Source: Dehalococcoidia bacterium (GTDB lineage: Bacteria; Chloroflexota; Dehalococcoidia; SM23-28-2; HRBIN24). Taken from it: DNA of 32,417 bases. The notes under the pieces were generated by a model. The model saw only the letters and a list, made by a program, of their open reading frames with translations, did no database searches and had not been told where the DNA came from. A program made the position numbers and the translations under genes. Each line of letters starts with the position of its first letter. Within the stretch, counting starts at the first letter, position 1. Shown here piece after piece: positions 16,142-24,608 of the stretch. The stretch spans positions 134,041 to 166,457 of the forward strand of contig JAVVHA010000001.1 in NCBI GenBank assembly GCA_032249735.1, given 5' to 3'.

Positions 16142-16970
16142 GGCCCACCTGCCCCCAAGCGCGCACCACGTGGAATAGACGCAGCCAATCCTCCAATGTC
16201 AGCTCGCCGGGTCGCCGTGCTGGGTCTATACCTGCTGCCCTCAACCATTCCTCCGCCACCTGAGGCGCCACCTTGAGCCCAATGGTCAGGGAATTGCGCA
16301 TCTGCTTGCGGGGCGCAGCGAAGCCAGCCTTAGCCACCTTCAGCAGCGCCTCCATATCCTGGGCAGGCACAAGGGGCTGCGGCCGCACCTCCAGCCTCAC
16401 CACCGCCGAATAGACCTTGGGGGGAGGCCGGAAGGCCCACGGCGGTATGACGAAAAGTAAGCGTGGGCTCGCTAGTAGCTGGGTCTCCACACTCAGGTAG
16501 CTCATCCTCCCTGGGGAGGCCACCATGCTTTGGGCCACCTCCAGCTGCAAGGTGATCACTAGCCACCTGGGCTGGGGAGTCGCCCTCAAGAAATGCCTCA
16601 CCACCGCCGTGCCGATGGAGAAGGGGAGATTGCCCACCACCACGTAGGGGGGGCCAGAGCCCGCCATGGCTAGCAACTCCGCAGGGGCCACCTGTAGGAC
16701 ATCGGCCTGTACGATCCACAGATGCGGGGTCCCAGAGAAGCGGTCCTGGAGTCGGGAGGCCAACTTCTCGTCTATCTCCACAGCGATGAGCCTAGAGCAG
16801 TATGGTAGCAAGAAGCGGGTCAGGTTGCCTGGGCCCGCTCCTACTTCGATAACCGTCTCATCAGGGCTGGGGCGAGCGGCCTCAGCTATGCGCCGCAGGT
16901 AGCGGCGCTCCACCAGCCAGTGCTGGCCCAGGGCCCGCCGACGCCCCCTCGATATGGCAAGACCCCCCAC
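16134..16970 (-). CDS. rsmA: 16S rRNA dimethyladenosine transferase (KsgA)
   Basis: This enzyme dimethylates two adjacent adenines in the 3' terminal helix of 16S rRNA using S-adenosylmethionine. Motifs are GQHWL near the N-terminus (commonly GQNFL), EVGAGPGNLT for SAM binding, an acidic AVEID loop, QADVLQ, and the catalytic NLPFSIGTAVV (NLPY in most members). The C-terminal domain includes AAPRKQMRNSL. Length is 278 residues. The GTG at 16970 is the only plausible start near the 18-nt junction with the upstream gene. It is co-transcribed with ispE. Confidence 0.93.
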   Translation of the reverse strand: MGGLAISRGRRRALGQHWLVERRYLRRIAEAARPSPDETVIEVGAGPGNLTRFLLPYCSRLIAVEIDEKLASRLQDRFSGTPHLWIVQADVLQVAPAELLAMAGSGPPYVVVGNLPFSIGTAVVRHFLRATPQPRWLVITLQLEVAQSMVASPGRMSYLSVETQLLASPRLLFVIPPWAFRPPPKVYSAVVRLEVRPQPLVPAQDMEALLKVAKAGFAAPRKQMRNSLTIGLKVAPQVAEEWLRAAGIDPARRPGELTLEDWLRLFHVVRAWGQVGHG

Positions 16971-16988
16971 AACATCTACGATAGCCCA

Positions 16989-18032
16989 TCAGTCCAGGAT
17001 GTAGATGGTCACGTAGCCCGTGCGCCAGTCAGGGATAACGCCCTCAGGATAGGCCAAGTCGATGACGTAGCCGCGGACGGCCCCGCCCGTATCGGCAGCG
17101 ATAGCCATGCCGTAGCCGGGCACGCACAGCCGCGTGCCCAAGGGGATGACGGCAGGATCCACAGCTACGATGCCCTTGCGCACCGGCAGGCCAGTGGCCG
17201 TCGTACTTCCTGCGCCGCCTTCGCCCGGCTGATACCAGGCGGCCCAAACGGTGAGGGCCTGCTTATAGGGTGTGCCTGCGCACTCGTCTGTGGCGGCCCG
17301 GGCCAAACCCACCCCCCTCACAATGATGGTGGGCTGGGGAGCGAGCATCTCTTCGCCCACTGGCCTCCTCTCCCATAGATGACCGTCTTTGTAGACCACA
17401 TCATAGTGCTGACGACGCAGGCCGTCCCGCCCCTGGGCGGCCACATAGCTCTGCCCCAAGGGCAAGCTGGGGTCTTGGCGGTACTCCGTGGGATGGGGGA
17501 TCACCTCCTCCACCGTCTCCCTGGCGACCAGGACCCTTGTGAGCCGGACCACCGCTCCGTCTCTAAGTGGGGAGTCCAATGGTGGCGTCACTTCATCGAA
17601 CGGGCCCAAGGCGAGCCATTGCTCCGCCAGCAGCTGTTCCACAGTGGCCGCCTGGGTGCGCAACCTTCTTGGCTGGCCCCCCACCACCAGCTCCACGTCC
17701 TTAGCGCGCACCACCACCACATGCAGGCCGGGGCTGAGGGGCCAATGTGGGGGCGGGTACACTATATCGCCCACCTCTAGGTGCACACCCAGACTGGCCA
17801 GGCCATCGCCTACCGTCCCTGGCTCAGTGGTGACCCAGAGGGGGAACCCGTCCTCCAGCACCCATTGAACGTGGTCGGCAGATAACACAGAAGAAGCTTC
17901 TTGGCCGGAAAGGGCGGTTTCCAGGATCTGCTCCCCGAAGAAAGGCAACAAGGCGGAGGCCAACAGTAGGCCACCCACTAGAGCTGCAGGGGATCGCCTT
18001 TTAAGGCGCCCCTTTAAGTTGTCTTCCTTCAC
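16989..18032 (-). CDS. DUF348/G5/3D-domain cell-wall protein (YabE/RpfB-like)
   Basis: This is a predicted membrane-anchored, cell-surface protein of about 347 residues. A basic N-terminus (LKGRLKRRSP) leads into one hydrophobic segment (GGLLLASALLPFF). Two ubiquitin-like DUF348 repeats follow, then a G5-like region beginning VLVARETVEEVIPH. The C-terminal 3D domain contains AVDPAVIPLGT, IAADTGGAVRG and YVIDLAYPE, which carry the three Asp residues. 3D domains resemble the catalytic part of MltA-type murein transglycosylases. I chose the GTG at 18032, because AGGA sits seven nt upstream and the longer frame to 18086 would run into the SRP RNA. It precedes rsmA and ispE and may share the SRP RNA promoter. 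Confidence 0.85.
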   Translation of the reverse strand: MKEDNLKGRLKRRSPAALVGGLLLASALLPFFGEQILETALSGQEASSVLSADHVQWVLEDGFPLWVTTEPGTVGDGLASLGVHLEVGDIVYPPPHWPLSPGLHVVVVRAKDVELVVGGQPRRLRTQAATVEQLLAEQWLALGPFDEVTPPLDSPLRDGAVVRLTRVLVARETVEEVIPHPTEYRQDPSLPLGQSYVAAQGRDGLRRQHYDVVYKDGHLWERRPVGEEMLAPQPTIIVRGVGLARAATDECAGTPYKQALTVWAAWYQPGEGGAGSTTATGLPVRKGIVAVDPAVIPLGTRLCVPGYGMAIAADTGGAVRGYVIDLAYPEGVIPDWRTGYVTIYILD

Positions 18033-18060
18033 ACCCCTTTCCTGTCTTCCTTTTTGCTCA

Positions 18061-18332
18061 GGCGGCCGTGCACCCGCCTTCGACACGGCGCCACGGCCTT
18101 GCCCACAGGATCGGGCTCCGGCCAGGGTGACCTATGGCACCCGGGGCGCCCACTTACCGCTGCTCCCTTCCGGGCCTGACGGGGTTCATAGGGCCCCGTC
18201 GCACAGGGCCTAGCCATCATCGCCCTCACCTGAGGGCAGACACCCCAGCCCCGGCCTCGGGCGGGAGTTCGGCCCCGCTATGGCGGATTGCGGGTTCAGG
18301 GCACCGCCAGCTCCCCGCCTAGCACGGCCGCC
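18061..18332 (-). ncRNA. ffs: Signal recognition particle RNA, bacterial long form
   Basis: On the minus strand the hallmark helix-8 region reads GTCAGGCCCGGAAGGGAGCA, which binds the M domain of Ffh. The upstream part has the long-form Alu-type sequence GCTAGGCGGGGAGCTGGCGG and CTGAACCCGCAATCCGC. The two ends, GGCGGCCGTG (5') and CACGGCCGCC (3'), pair perfectly, giving a closed molecule of about 272 nt. Ends are placed from that pairing and may be off by a few bases. FtsY, the receptor, is encoded in the same window. Confidence 0.93.
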
Positions 18333-18340
18333 CCTCATAG

Positions 18341-18369
18341 ACATTGCCCGTTCTCACGACTTCTGTCAA
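18341..18369 (-). promoter_or_regulatory. Promoter of the SRP RNA gene
   Basis: A perfect TTGACA (18364-18369 on the minus strand) lies 17 nt before CAATGT (18341-18346). The predicted start falls at the G-run that opens the RNA, about eight nt downstream, which fits a stable-RNA gene. It stands back-to-back with the galU promoter. Confidence 0.6.
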
Positions 18370-18376
18370 CCCCACC

Positions 18377-18405
18377 TTGCCCCCTAGGGCTGCCTGATAT
18401 AGAAT
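18377..18405 (+). promoter_or_regulatory. Probable galU promoter
   Basis: TTGCCC (18377-18382), a 17-nt spacer and TAGAAT (18400-18405) predict a start near 18412. That leaves a leader of only about 14 nt before the galU ATG at 18426. It is divergent from the SRP RNA promoter. Confidence 0.5.
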
Positions 18406-18425
18406 GACGCCTGCATCCTGGGGAC

Positions 18426-19307
18426 ATGATGGTCGAAAAAGGGGTCATCCTGGCTGCCGGGTTCGGCACCAGGCTTCTGCCCGCCAGCAAGGCTGTGCCC
18501 AAGGAGATGCTGCCTCTTCTGGACCGCCCCATCATCCAGCACATAGTGGAGGAGGCGGCAGCAGCGGGCATCACTCAGCTAGTGGTGGTGGTCTCCGGGG
18601 GCAAGGAGGCCATCGCCTCCCACTTCTCTCCCTCCCCCCAACTGGAGGAGGCCCTGGCCGCCAGAGGCGAAGGGGCCATGCTGGAGGAAGTGCGGCGTCT
18701 ATCATCGCTGGCCTCCTTGGCCTTTGTATACCAGCATGAGCGGCTGGGCACGGGCCATGCCCTTCTGCAGGCCCGCCACCTCCTGGGCCAGGGGCCCTTC
18801 GCCCTGTTTTACCCCGACGACATCATGCTGGGCGACACCCCTGCCATCGGCCACGTGGCTGAGGCCTATGAGCGATACGGCCGGCCTATTTTGGGAGTAT
18901 GCCCTGTGCCTCCCAAAGATGCCCACCGTTATGGCCTCATCTCCGGCACACCCCTGGGCGATGGCCTATACCGGGTGGCAGCCACGGTGGAGAAGCCCCC
19001 ACCTGGGGAGGCCCCCTCCAACCTAGCCCTGGTGGGGAGGATGATCCTCACCCCTGAGGTCTTCTCTTACCTCGACGAGACCCCTCCTGGGAGGGACGGC
19101 GAGATATGGCTCACGGACGCCCTGGGGCTCCTTTGTGCCCGCAGCGAGGTCTATGCCTGCGTCCTCCCTCATCGGTGGCTGGACGTGGGCAACCCCTTGG
19201 GGCTGTTACGCGCCTCCCTTGTTCTAGCCTGCCGTGCCCCCCGCTGGCGGGCGGAATGCCAACAGATGCTCCAGGAGCTGACATGGGAGGTTGGGCCCTC
19301 ATCTTGA
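18426..19307 (+). CDS. galU: UTP-glucose-1-phosphate uridylyltransferase
   Basis: This nucleotidyltransferase makes UDP-glucose, a donor for cell-surface glycans. It has 293 residues. The N-terminal AAGFGTRLLPASKAVPKEML is the nucleotide-binding signature, HERLGTGHAL and FYPDDIML hold the uridine and metal, and VEKPP and WLDVGNPLG close the active site. Two consecutive ATG codons (18426 and 18429) allow either start. It could supply sugar nucleotides for the GT-C glycosyltransferase system at 0.5-5.4 kb, although it is transcribed separately. The next gene begins one base after its stop. Confidence 0.93.
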   Translation: MMVEKGVILAAGFGTRLLPASKAVPKEMLPLLDRPIIQHIVEEAAAAGITQLVVVVSGGKEAIASHFSPSPQLEEALAARGEGAMLEEVRRLSSLASLAFVYQHERLGTGHALLQARHLLGQGPFALFYPDDIMLGDTPAIGHVAEAYERYGRPILGVCPVPPKDAHRYGLISGTPLGDGLYRVAATVEKPPPGEAPSNLALVGRMILTPEVFSYLDETPPGRDGEIWLTDALGLLCARSEVYACVLPHRWLDVGNPLGLLRASLVLACRAPRWRAECQQMLQELTWEVGPSS

Positions 19308-19308
19308 G

Positions 19309-20016
19309 ATGCGCATCCTGGTGTTGGGCATCCCCCTTCCTCATCCCGACTTCGACAACTACTCTTTCCTCAGCGCTCCTTCGTTCTTCGACTACGAGGT
19401 GATGGTGGTCGAGGGCCAAGCCCTGACGACAGCCATAGCCCAGGTGGTGGCCGGTGAGCCAGCCCACCATGCCTTCGATGGAAGGCAGGTAGTCAACGGC
19501 CCCAGCTCACCCCAGACTATCTCTGTGGCGGAGCTGCTGCGCTTACGCCGCCTGGAGGCCCGCCTCTTTTTGGAACGGGGGGGCCTTCTCGTCCTCTTCG
19601 CCTATCCTGACGTCCCTGTCCCCGGGGTGGAGGGGCTTGGCCACCTCCATCGCTACTATTGGCTGCCTGAGCCCGGCCGTCCCTGGCACGAGGTGCTGAC
19701 GCCGGGGTTCGGCGGCCGCGGCGTCGTCTTAAGCGATGATTCCCACCCCTTCGCGCCCTACGTGCGGGAGTATGGCCGCCGTCTCTCCTTCCACGCCTAC
19801 CTAGCAGAGGGGAAGGCAGAGGCCCGCGTCTTCGCCCGCAGCCCTGGAGGGGCAGGGGTGGCCGCTGAGCTTGCCCTTGGGGGTGGGCGCCTGATACTTT
19901 TGCCTCCGATAGGGGATCTGGACCCTACCTACGATCGGATACCATTGGCCCAAACCCTCCACGGGTGTATCTTGGCTGCCTGGGAGGCCTTGGGCCAGAC
20001 CATGGGGGGCGGATAG
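19309..20016 (+). CDS. Conserved-looking protein of unknown function
   Basis: This is a 235-residue soluble protein without a recognised domain. The N-terminus, MRILVLGIPLPHPDFDNYSF, reads like a Rossmann-type first strand, and the C-terminal half contains GGGRLILLPPIGDLDPTYDR. The ATG at 19309 lies one base after the galU stop. The alternative TTG at 19291 would overlap galU. It is followed after two bases by the FabI-like gene, so galU, this gene and the reductase form one transcription unit. I see no catalytic motif and assign no function. Confidence 0.65.
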   Translation: MRILVLGIPLPHPDFDNYSFLSAPSFFDYEVMVVEGQALTTAIAQVVAGEPAHHAFDGRQVVNGPSSPQTISVAELLRLRRLEARLFLERGGLLVLFAYPDVPVPGVEGLGHLHRYYWLPEPGRPWHEVLTPGFGGRGVVLSDDSHPFAPYVREYGRRLSFHAYLAEGKAEARVFARSPGGAGVAAELALGGGRLILLPPIGDLDPTYDRIPLAQTLHGCILAAWEALGQTMGGG

Positions 20017-20018
20017 CT

Positions 20019-20816
20019 ATGGAGAGCTTAAAGGGAAAATGGGCCCTTATCTTGGGCGCCTCCAGCGGTCATGGCGCGGCTACAGCCATCGAGCTGGCCC
20101 GGCATGGCATGAACATCTTCGGTGTCCATCTGGACCTGCGGGCTACCCTGCCCAACGCCCAGCGGGTCATCCATCATATCCAGGATCTGGGGTGCCAGGC
20201 CGTCTTCTTCAACACCAACGCTGCCGACGATGCCAAACGCCAAATGGTATTAGAGGCCATTCGGGAGCGACTCTCGCCTGGAGAGCATATCAAGGTCCTT
20301 ATGCACTCCTTGGCCTTCGGCACCTTGCGTCCCTACGTCCCGGCTAATAGGGAGGAGGCTGTAACCCGTGCCCAGATGGAGATGACCCTGGATGTCATGG
20401 CCCACAGTCTGGTCTACTGGGTGCAAGACATGTTTTATAAGGGGCTGCTGGGGCCCGGGAGTAAGGTGTTTGCCATGACCAGCGCCGGCTCCCACCGCGT
20501 CTACCCCACCTATGGGCCGGTAGGGGCGGCCAAGGCCGCATTAGAGTACCACGTCAAGCACCTGGCCGTGGAGCTGGCCTCCAGAGGCATCGCCGTTAAC
20601 GCCATCCAGGCCGGTGTCACTGACACCCCGGCCCTGCGTAAGATACCCGGACATGAGGTCATGCTCCAGTACGCCCGAGAGCACAACCCTGGGGGGCGCA
20701 TCACCACCCCTGAGGACGTGGCTAGGGCCATAGCCCGCCTCTCCCAGGACGATTCCCCTTGGCTTACGGGCAACATCATCCGCGTCGACGGCGGCGAAGA
20801 CCTGGTCATGATATGA
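20019..20816 (+). CDS. FabI/FabL-like SDR-family enoyl-ACP reductase
   Basis: This short-chain dehydrogenase/reductase has 265 residues. The cofactor loop is LGASSGHGAATAIELA. MHSLAFGTL resembles the HSIAFA strand of enoyl-ACP reductases, and the catalytic Tyr and Lys are spaced Y-x6-K in PTYGPVGAAKAALEYH, as in FabI and FabL rather than the usual Y-x3-K. GNIIRVDGGEDL closes the fold. The likely reaction is NAD(P)H-dependent reduction of enoyl-ACP or enoyl-CoA. The ATG at 20019 sits behind a G-rich GGGGGCGGA. An alternative role as a general ketoreductase cannot be excluded. Confidence 0.82.
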   Translation: MESLKGKWALILGASSGHGAATAIELARHGMNIFGVHLDLRATLPNAQRVIHHIQDLGCQAVFFNTNAADDAKRQMVLEAIRERLSPGEHIKVLMHSLAFGTLRPYVPANREEAVTRAQMEMTLDVMAHSLVYWVQDMFYKGLLGPGSKVFAMTSAGSHRVYPTYGPVGAAKAALEYHVKHLAVELASRGIAVNAIQAGVTDTPALRKIPGHEVMLQYAREHNPGGRITTPEDVARAIARLSQDDSPWLTGNIIRVDGGEDLVMI

Positions 20817-20824
20817 GGAGGTGA
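20816..20824 (+). promoter_or_regulatory. Perfect Shine-Dalgarno deciding a TTG start
   Basis: AGGAGGTGA begins in the last base of the preceding stop codon and lies just upstream of TTG at 20828. It is one of the strongest ribosome-binding sequences in the window and makes the non-ATG start of the 71-residue ORF credible. Confidence 0.7.
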
Positions 20825-20827
20825 GCC

Positions 20828-21043
20828 TTGATCGAGATCGGTCGCGATCTGTACAGGCGGTTGGAGATTACCGACGTAGACGGCGAAGTGCTCTTGACCA
20901 TCGAGCGCCTTCCCAACGGCAACGTCATGGTGGAGGGGCGCATTTACGGCCGCGACGGCCGACTGCTGGTGACCATCGACCCCGACGGCATCAGGGAACA
21001 CGGCCCGGTGCAGGTGATACTGGGCGGCGGTCCCCCTGGCTAA
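20828..21043 (+). CDS. Small acidic beta-rich protein of unknown function
   Basis: This is a 71-residue protein with repeated short strands (YRRLEITDVDGEVLLTIERL, VEGRIYGRDGRLLVTIDPDG). It starts with TTG, justified by the perfect Shine-Dalgarno just upstream, 11 nt after the stop of the FabI-like gene. It has no Cys and no membrane segment. Its stop overlaps the stop of the convergent RAMA-like gene by four bases (CTAA). I do not recognise a family. Confidence 0.55.
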   Translation: MIEIGRDLYRRLEITDVDGEVLLTIERLPNGNVMVEGRIYGRDGRLLVTIDPDGIREHGPVQVILGGGPPG

Positions 21044-21420
21044 CGGCGGCGCCGCCCCCGCCGTGCCGGGAAGAGCCCGGCCTCCCGTAAACGGTCTATA
21101 GGGTGCATAACCCCCGAGGCATCGCGGTACCGCCAGAACCGCCAGCCGTTCTGGGCATACCCTAGGATAGCCACCGCCGCCGCCGAGGGGCTGGGATAGC
21201 GCCTCCCATCCACCTCTACCGCCCCATCCCGGTGTAATAGGCCGCGATAGCTGCGCCCCCCAGCCTCGCCTATCACCGCCAGCGGGAAGAGCAGCTCCTC
21301 CGCCCGCTCCCCCTCGCCACCTCGCGCCTCCAACTGCTCCAGCCGCCACTCCAACAGCTCCAGCGACGACCGCGCTAGGGCCGCCAGCCGCCTCAGCTCC
21401 TCCAGCTCCCCCTTCATCAC
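21040..21420 (-). CDS. Coiled-coil plus RAMA-like domain protein
   Basis: This is a 126-residue basic protein. Residues 1-40 form a Leu/Glu/Arg-rich helix (ELEELRRLAALARSSLELLE). The rest resembles the RAMA (restriction enzyme adenine methylase associated) fold: YRGLLHRDGAVEVDGRRYPS, then PSAAAVAILGYAQNGWRFWRYRD. The C-terminus is a polybasic RRGRRRR. RAMA domains are often found next to DNA modification enzymes. None is present here, so its partner is elsewhere or the domain has another use. The start is a GTG (21420) or the adjacent ATG (21417). Confidence 0.62.
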   Translation of the reverse strand: MMKGELEELRRLAALARSSLELLEWRLEQLEARGGEGERAEELLFPLAVIGEAGGRSYRGLLHRDGAVEVDGRRYPSPSAAAVAILGYAQNGWRFWRYRDASGVMHPIDRLREAGLFPARRGRRRR

Positions 21421-21550
21421 CTATATAGCTAAGCCCTAAGAGGCTCGTTAGTCAACCTATGCCGCCATCACCCAGCATCGATGCAGCTAGTTAGGCTGTT
21501 TAGGTTTCTTAGTTTCACCTCTCGCTTTGCTAAGCCTTATCTTAGGAACC

Positions 21551-21580
21551 TTGAGATGGTGCGAGGGGTGATGATAGCAT
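21551..21580 (+). promoter_or_regulatory. Possible lepA promoter
   Basis: TTGAGA (21551-21556), 18 nt, then TAGCAT (21575-21580). Transcription would start near 21587, almost at the lepA ATG (21590), which would make the message nearly leaderless. The preceding 21421-21550 stretch is AT-richer than its surroundings and contains a direct GCTAAGCC repeat (21428-21435 and 21529-21536). I see no RNA gene there. Confidence 0.33.
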
Positions 21581-21589
21581 AGGGAGTGC

Positions 21590-23413
21590 ATGGAGAGGGA
21601 GCGGATACGCAATTTCTGCATCATCGCCCACATCGACCACGGTAAGTCCACCTTGGCCGACCGTATGCTGGAGGTCACTGGGACCCTCCCGGCACGGGAG
21701 ATGGGAGAGCTGGTGCTGGACGACATGGAGCTGGAGCGGGAACGGGGCATCACCATCAAGGCCTCGGCGGTGCGCATGCTCTACAAGGCGCAGGACGGCC
21801 AAGAGTATGAGCTAAACCTTATCGACACCCCTGGCCATGTGGACTTCACCTACGAGGTCTCTCGGGCCTTGGCCGCCTGCGAGGGGGCCATCCTCCTGGT
21901 GGACGCCTCCCAGGGCATCGAAGCTCAAACTCTGGCCAACTTCTTCCTGGCCTTCGATCAGGGCCTTGTCCTCATCCCCGTCGTGAACAAGATCGACCTG
22001 CCAGGGGCAGAGCCTGAAAGGGTAGCCAGGGAGCTATGCGACACCTTCGGCTTCCGCCCCGAAGAGATCCTCTTCATCTCAGCTAAGGAGGGCACAGGCG
22101 TGCCCCAACTCTTGGAAGCGGTCATAGAGCGCATCCCGCCCCCCAAAGGCGATGCTGATGCCCCTCTGCGCGCCTTGGTCTTCGACTCCAAGTACGACCC
22201 CTATAAGGGCGTCATCGCCTATGTGCGGGTAGTGGACGGGCGCCTTCAGGCCCACAGGCCTCTGCGCCTCATGGCCACGGGCAGGCCCCTGGAGCCCCTG
22301 GAGGTGGGCTACTTCCGACCCCAGCTAGTGCCTTGTCCAGTCCTGGACACGGGCGAGGTGGGCTACGTGGCCACCGGCCTAAAGAGCGTAGGCGACTGTC
22401 GGGTGGGCGACACCATCACCTACCACGATCGTCCCGCCTCCCAGCCCCTGCCCGGATACCGACCAGCCAAGCCCATGGTCTTCGCCGGCCTCTACCCGGC
22501 CGATAGTGAGGACTATCAGGGCCTGAGGGAGGCCCTGGAGAAACTGCGCCTGAACGATGCCGCCCTCTACTTCGAGCCGGAATCCTCCCTCGCCCTAGGG
22601 CCTGGGTTCCGCTGTGGCTTCCTGGGCCTTCTCCATATGGACATCGTTCAAGAGCGGCTGGAGCGGGAGTTCGGCATGAACATCCTGGTCACCGCCCCCA
22701 GTGTGGAGTACCGCGTCTTCACCACCGATGGCCGGGAGGTGGTGGTACGGAGCCCAGCTGATCTCCCACCCCCTCACCAGACGGCCGAGATCCGCGAGCC
22801 CTGGATGGACGTCTCTATCATCACGCCGGACCGCTATATCGGGGCCATCATGGAGCTGGTGACGGGCCGCCGGGGGGAGTTCAAACACATGGAATACCTG
22901 GACCAGGGGCCCTACGCTCGCCAGGGGGAGCGGCGTGTCCTCCTAGAGTTCAGGATGCCCCTCTCGGAGATGCTGGTGGACTTTTACGACCAGCTCAAGT
23001 CCCGCACCCAGGGCTACGCCAGCATGGACTATAGCTTCGCGGAGTACCGCCCGGGCAAGCTGGTGAAGCTGGACATCCTGGTCAACCAGCAGCCGGTGGA
23101 CGCCCTTAGCCTCATCGTGCCCCAGGAGAAGGCCTACCAGGTGGGGCGGGCCCTGGTGGAGAAGCTACGGGAGCTCATCCCCCGCCAGCTGTTCGAGGTG
23201 GCCATCCAGGCGGCCATCGGCAGCAGGGTTATCGCCCGCAGCACCATCAAGGCGCTGCGCAAGAACGTGCTGGCCAAATGCTACGGAGGCGACGTCACCC
23301 GCAAGAAGAAGCTCCTGGAGCGTCAGAAGGAGGGCAAGAAACGTCTCCGCCGCATCGGCCGCGTGGAGGTCCCCCAGGAGGCCTTCCTCGCCCTCCTCAA
23401 GCTGGAGCTGTAA
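21590..23413 (+). CDS. lepA: Translation elongation factor 4 (LepA)
   Basis: This ribosome-associated GTPase of 607 residues is the usual length for LepA/EF4. The GTPase domain has [13 protein letters not shown] (G1), RGITIKA (G2), [12 protein letters not shown] (G3), NKIDLP (G4) and SAKEGTG (G5). The LepA-specific C-terminal domain is present ([20 protein letters not shown]), which distinguishes it from EF-G. It is the only gene of its immediate unit. A weak intrinsic terminator follows it. Confidence 0.97.
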   Translation: MERERIRNFCIIAHIDHGKSTLADRMLEVTGTLPAREMGELVLDDMELERERGITIKASAVRMLYKAQDGQEYELNLIDTPGHVDFTYEVSRALAACEGAILLVDASQGIEAQTLANFFLAFDQGLVLIPVVNKIDLPGAEPERVARELCDTFGFRPEEILFISAKEGTGVPQLLEAVIERIPPPKGDADAPLRALVFDSKYDPYKGVIAYVRVVDGRLQAHRPLRLMATGRPLEPLEVGYFRPQLVPCPVLDTGEVGYVATGLKSVGDCRVGDTITYHDRPASQPLPGYRPAKPMVFAGLYPADSEDYQGLREALEKLRLNDAALYFEPESSLALGPGFRCGFLGLLHMDIVQERLEREFGMNILVTAPSVEYRVFTTDGREVVVRSPADLPPPHQTAEIREPWMDVSIITPDRYIGAIMELVTGRRGEFKHMEYLDQGPYARQGERRVLLEFRMPLSEMLVDFYDQLKSRTQGYASMDYSFAEYRPGKLVKLDILVNQQPVDALSLIVPQEKAYQVGRALVEKLRELIPRQLFEVAIQAAIGSRVIARSTIKALRKNVLAKCYGGDVTRKKKLLERQKEGKKRLRRIGRVEVPQEAFLALLKLEL

Positions 23414-23464
23414 CCCTAAGCATATCCTCTAAAAAACCAAAGAGGCCCCATCCTGCATGTCGTT

Positions 23465-23500
23465 GGCCTGGCGCCACGCTCAGACCGTGCGGGCCTTTTT
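23465..23500 (+). terminator. Possible intrinsic terminator downstream of lepA
   Basis: GGCCT (23465-23469) can pair with GGGCC (23491-23495), with an inner CACG/CGTG stem, followed directly by TTTTT (23496-23500). The stem has internal mismatches. It lies between the convergent lepA and oppF genes and is oriented for lepA. Confidence 0.35.
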
Positions 23501-23521
23501 GCCGCTATGGTTAGGATTACG

Positions 23522-24595
23522 TCAGGCCACAGGTCGTCTTGGGGGGTCGGACCACCCGTGGAGCTGGTTGCCCACCACACGGTGGCAGGCCACCCAGTGG
23601 GGACGGTCGGCGGTGCCCACGTTGCGCCATTCGGGCACACGGGTACGGCACTCGTCGATGGCGATAGGGCAACGGGTGTGGAAGACACACCCAGAGGGCG
23701 GGCGCAGGGGGCTTGGGATCTCCCCTTGCAGGATGATGCGCTCCCGCCGCGCCTCCACTGCCGGGTCGGGCACCGGCACCGCCGAGAGGAGGGCCTTAGT
23801 ATATGGGTGGAGGGGGTTCTCGTAAAGCTCGTCCCGGTCAGCGAGCTCCATCAGCTTGCCCAGGTACATGACGGCCACCCGGTTGCTTATATGCCTCACT
23901 ACTGACAGGTCGTGGGCGATGAACAGGTATGTGAGGTGGAACCGCGCCTGCAGCTCCTCCAACAGGTTGATGATCTGCGCCTGGATAGAGACATCCAAGG
24001 CGGAGACAGGCTCATCAGCCACGATGAAGGATGGCTGCACCGCCAGGGCGCGGGCGATGCCGATGCGCTGCCGCTGCCCACCGCTGAACTCGTGTGGGTA
24101 GCGGTTGGCGTAGAAGGGGTTGAGCCCCACCACCTGCATCAGCTGTTCCACCCGCTCCCGACGCTCTTTCCGGTTCTTGACCAAGCCATGGATGACCAGA
24201 GGCTCAGCGATGATGCTGCCTACCGTCATGCGCGGGTTAAGAGAGGCGAAGGGGTCCTGGAAGATCATCTGCATGTGGCGGCGCATGCGCCGCAGGGCAG
24301 AGGGCCGCATGGTGGTCAAGTCCTGCCCGTCGAAGATGACGCGCCCCCCGGTGGGCCTGTGGAGCAGGAGGACAGTACGGCCCAGGGTGGTCTTGCCACA
24401 TCCCGATTCGCCCACCAGCCCCAGCGTCTCGCCCCGCCGGATGTCCAAGCTCACGCCATCCACCGCCTTTATGACCCCTATCCGCCGCTGCAGGATAATG
24501 CCTGACGTCACCGGGAAGTACACCCGCAGGTCCTGCACCGAGACCAGCACCTGGCCGTTCCCGGTGGTTCCTTGGGCTTCACGGCCCGACGTCAT
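23522..24595 (-). CDS. Oligopeptide/dipeptide ABC transporter ATPase, OppF/DppF type
   Basis: This is a 357-residue ATPase of the peptide/nickel-type importers. It has Walker [10 protein letters not shown], the Q-loop [13 protein letters not shown], the signature [15 protein letters not shown], Walker [13 protein letters not shown] and the H-loop FIAHDLS. A C-terminal Cys-containing region ([15 protein letters not shown]) is typical of the OppF/DppF C-terminal domain and may hold a metal cluster. The ATG lies 13 nt after the OppD stop behind AGGGGGGAAG. No permease or binding protein gene is within this window, so the partner subunits must be elsewhere. Confidence 0.92.
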   Translation of the reverse strand: MTSGREAQGTTGNGQVLVSVQDLRVYFPVTSGIILQRRIGVIKAVDGVSLDIRRGETLGLVGESGCGKTTLGRTVLLLHRPTGGRVIFDGQDLTTMRPSALRRMRRHMQMIFQDPFASLNPRMTVGSIIAEPLVIHGLVKNRKERRERVEQLMQVVGLNPFYANRYPHEFSGGQRQRIGIARALAVQPSFIVADEPVSALDVSIQAQIINLLEELQARFHLTYLFIAHDLSVVRHISNRVAVMYLGKLMELADRDELYENPLHPYTKALLSAVPVPDPAVEARRERIILQGEIPSPLRPPSGCVFHTRCPIAIDECRTRVPEWRNVGTADRPHWVACHRVVGNQLHGWSDPPRRPVA

Positions 24596-24608
24596 CTTCC
24601 CCCCTCCA

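Noticed and set aside
18033-18086. Longer start (GTG at 18086) for the DUF348/G5/3D gene
   Set aside because: It would place coding sequence inside the SRP RNA 3' strand. GTG at 18032 has a good Shine-Dalgarno.
20510-21349. 279-codon minus-strand ORF opposite the FabI-like gene
   Set aside because: Low-complexity Gly/Ala/Arg translation, antisense to well-supported genes. It is a product of high GC codon use.
21421-21589. Regulatory RNA or repeat array in the AT-richer gap before lepA
   Set aside because: Only one 8-base direct repeat and scattered TTAG words are visible, with no stable fold or known riboswitch motif.
23426-23448. CCTCT...AGAGG hairpin after lepA as terminator
   Set aside because: The stem is only five pairs and no T-run follows. 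The element at 23465-23500 is better.
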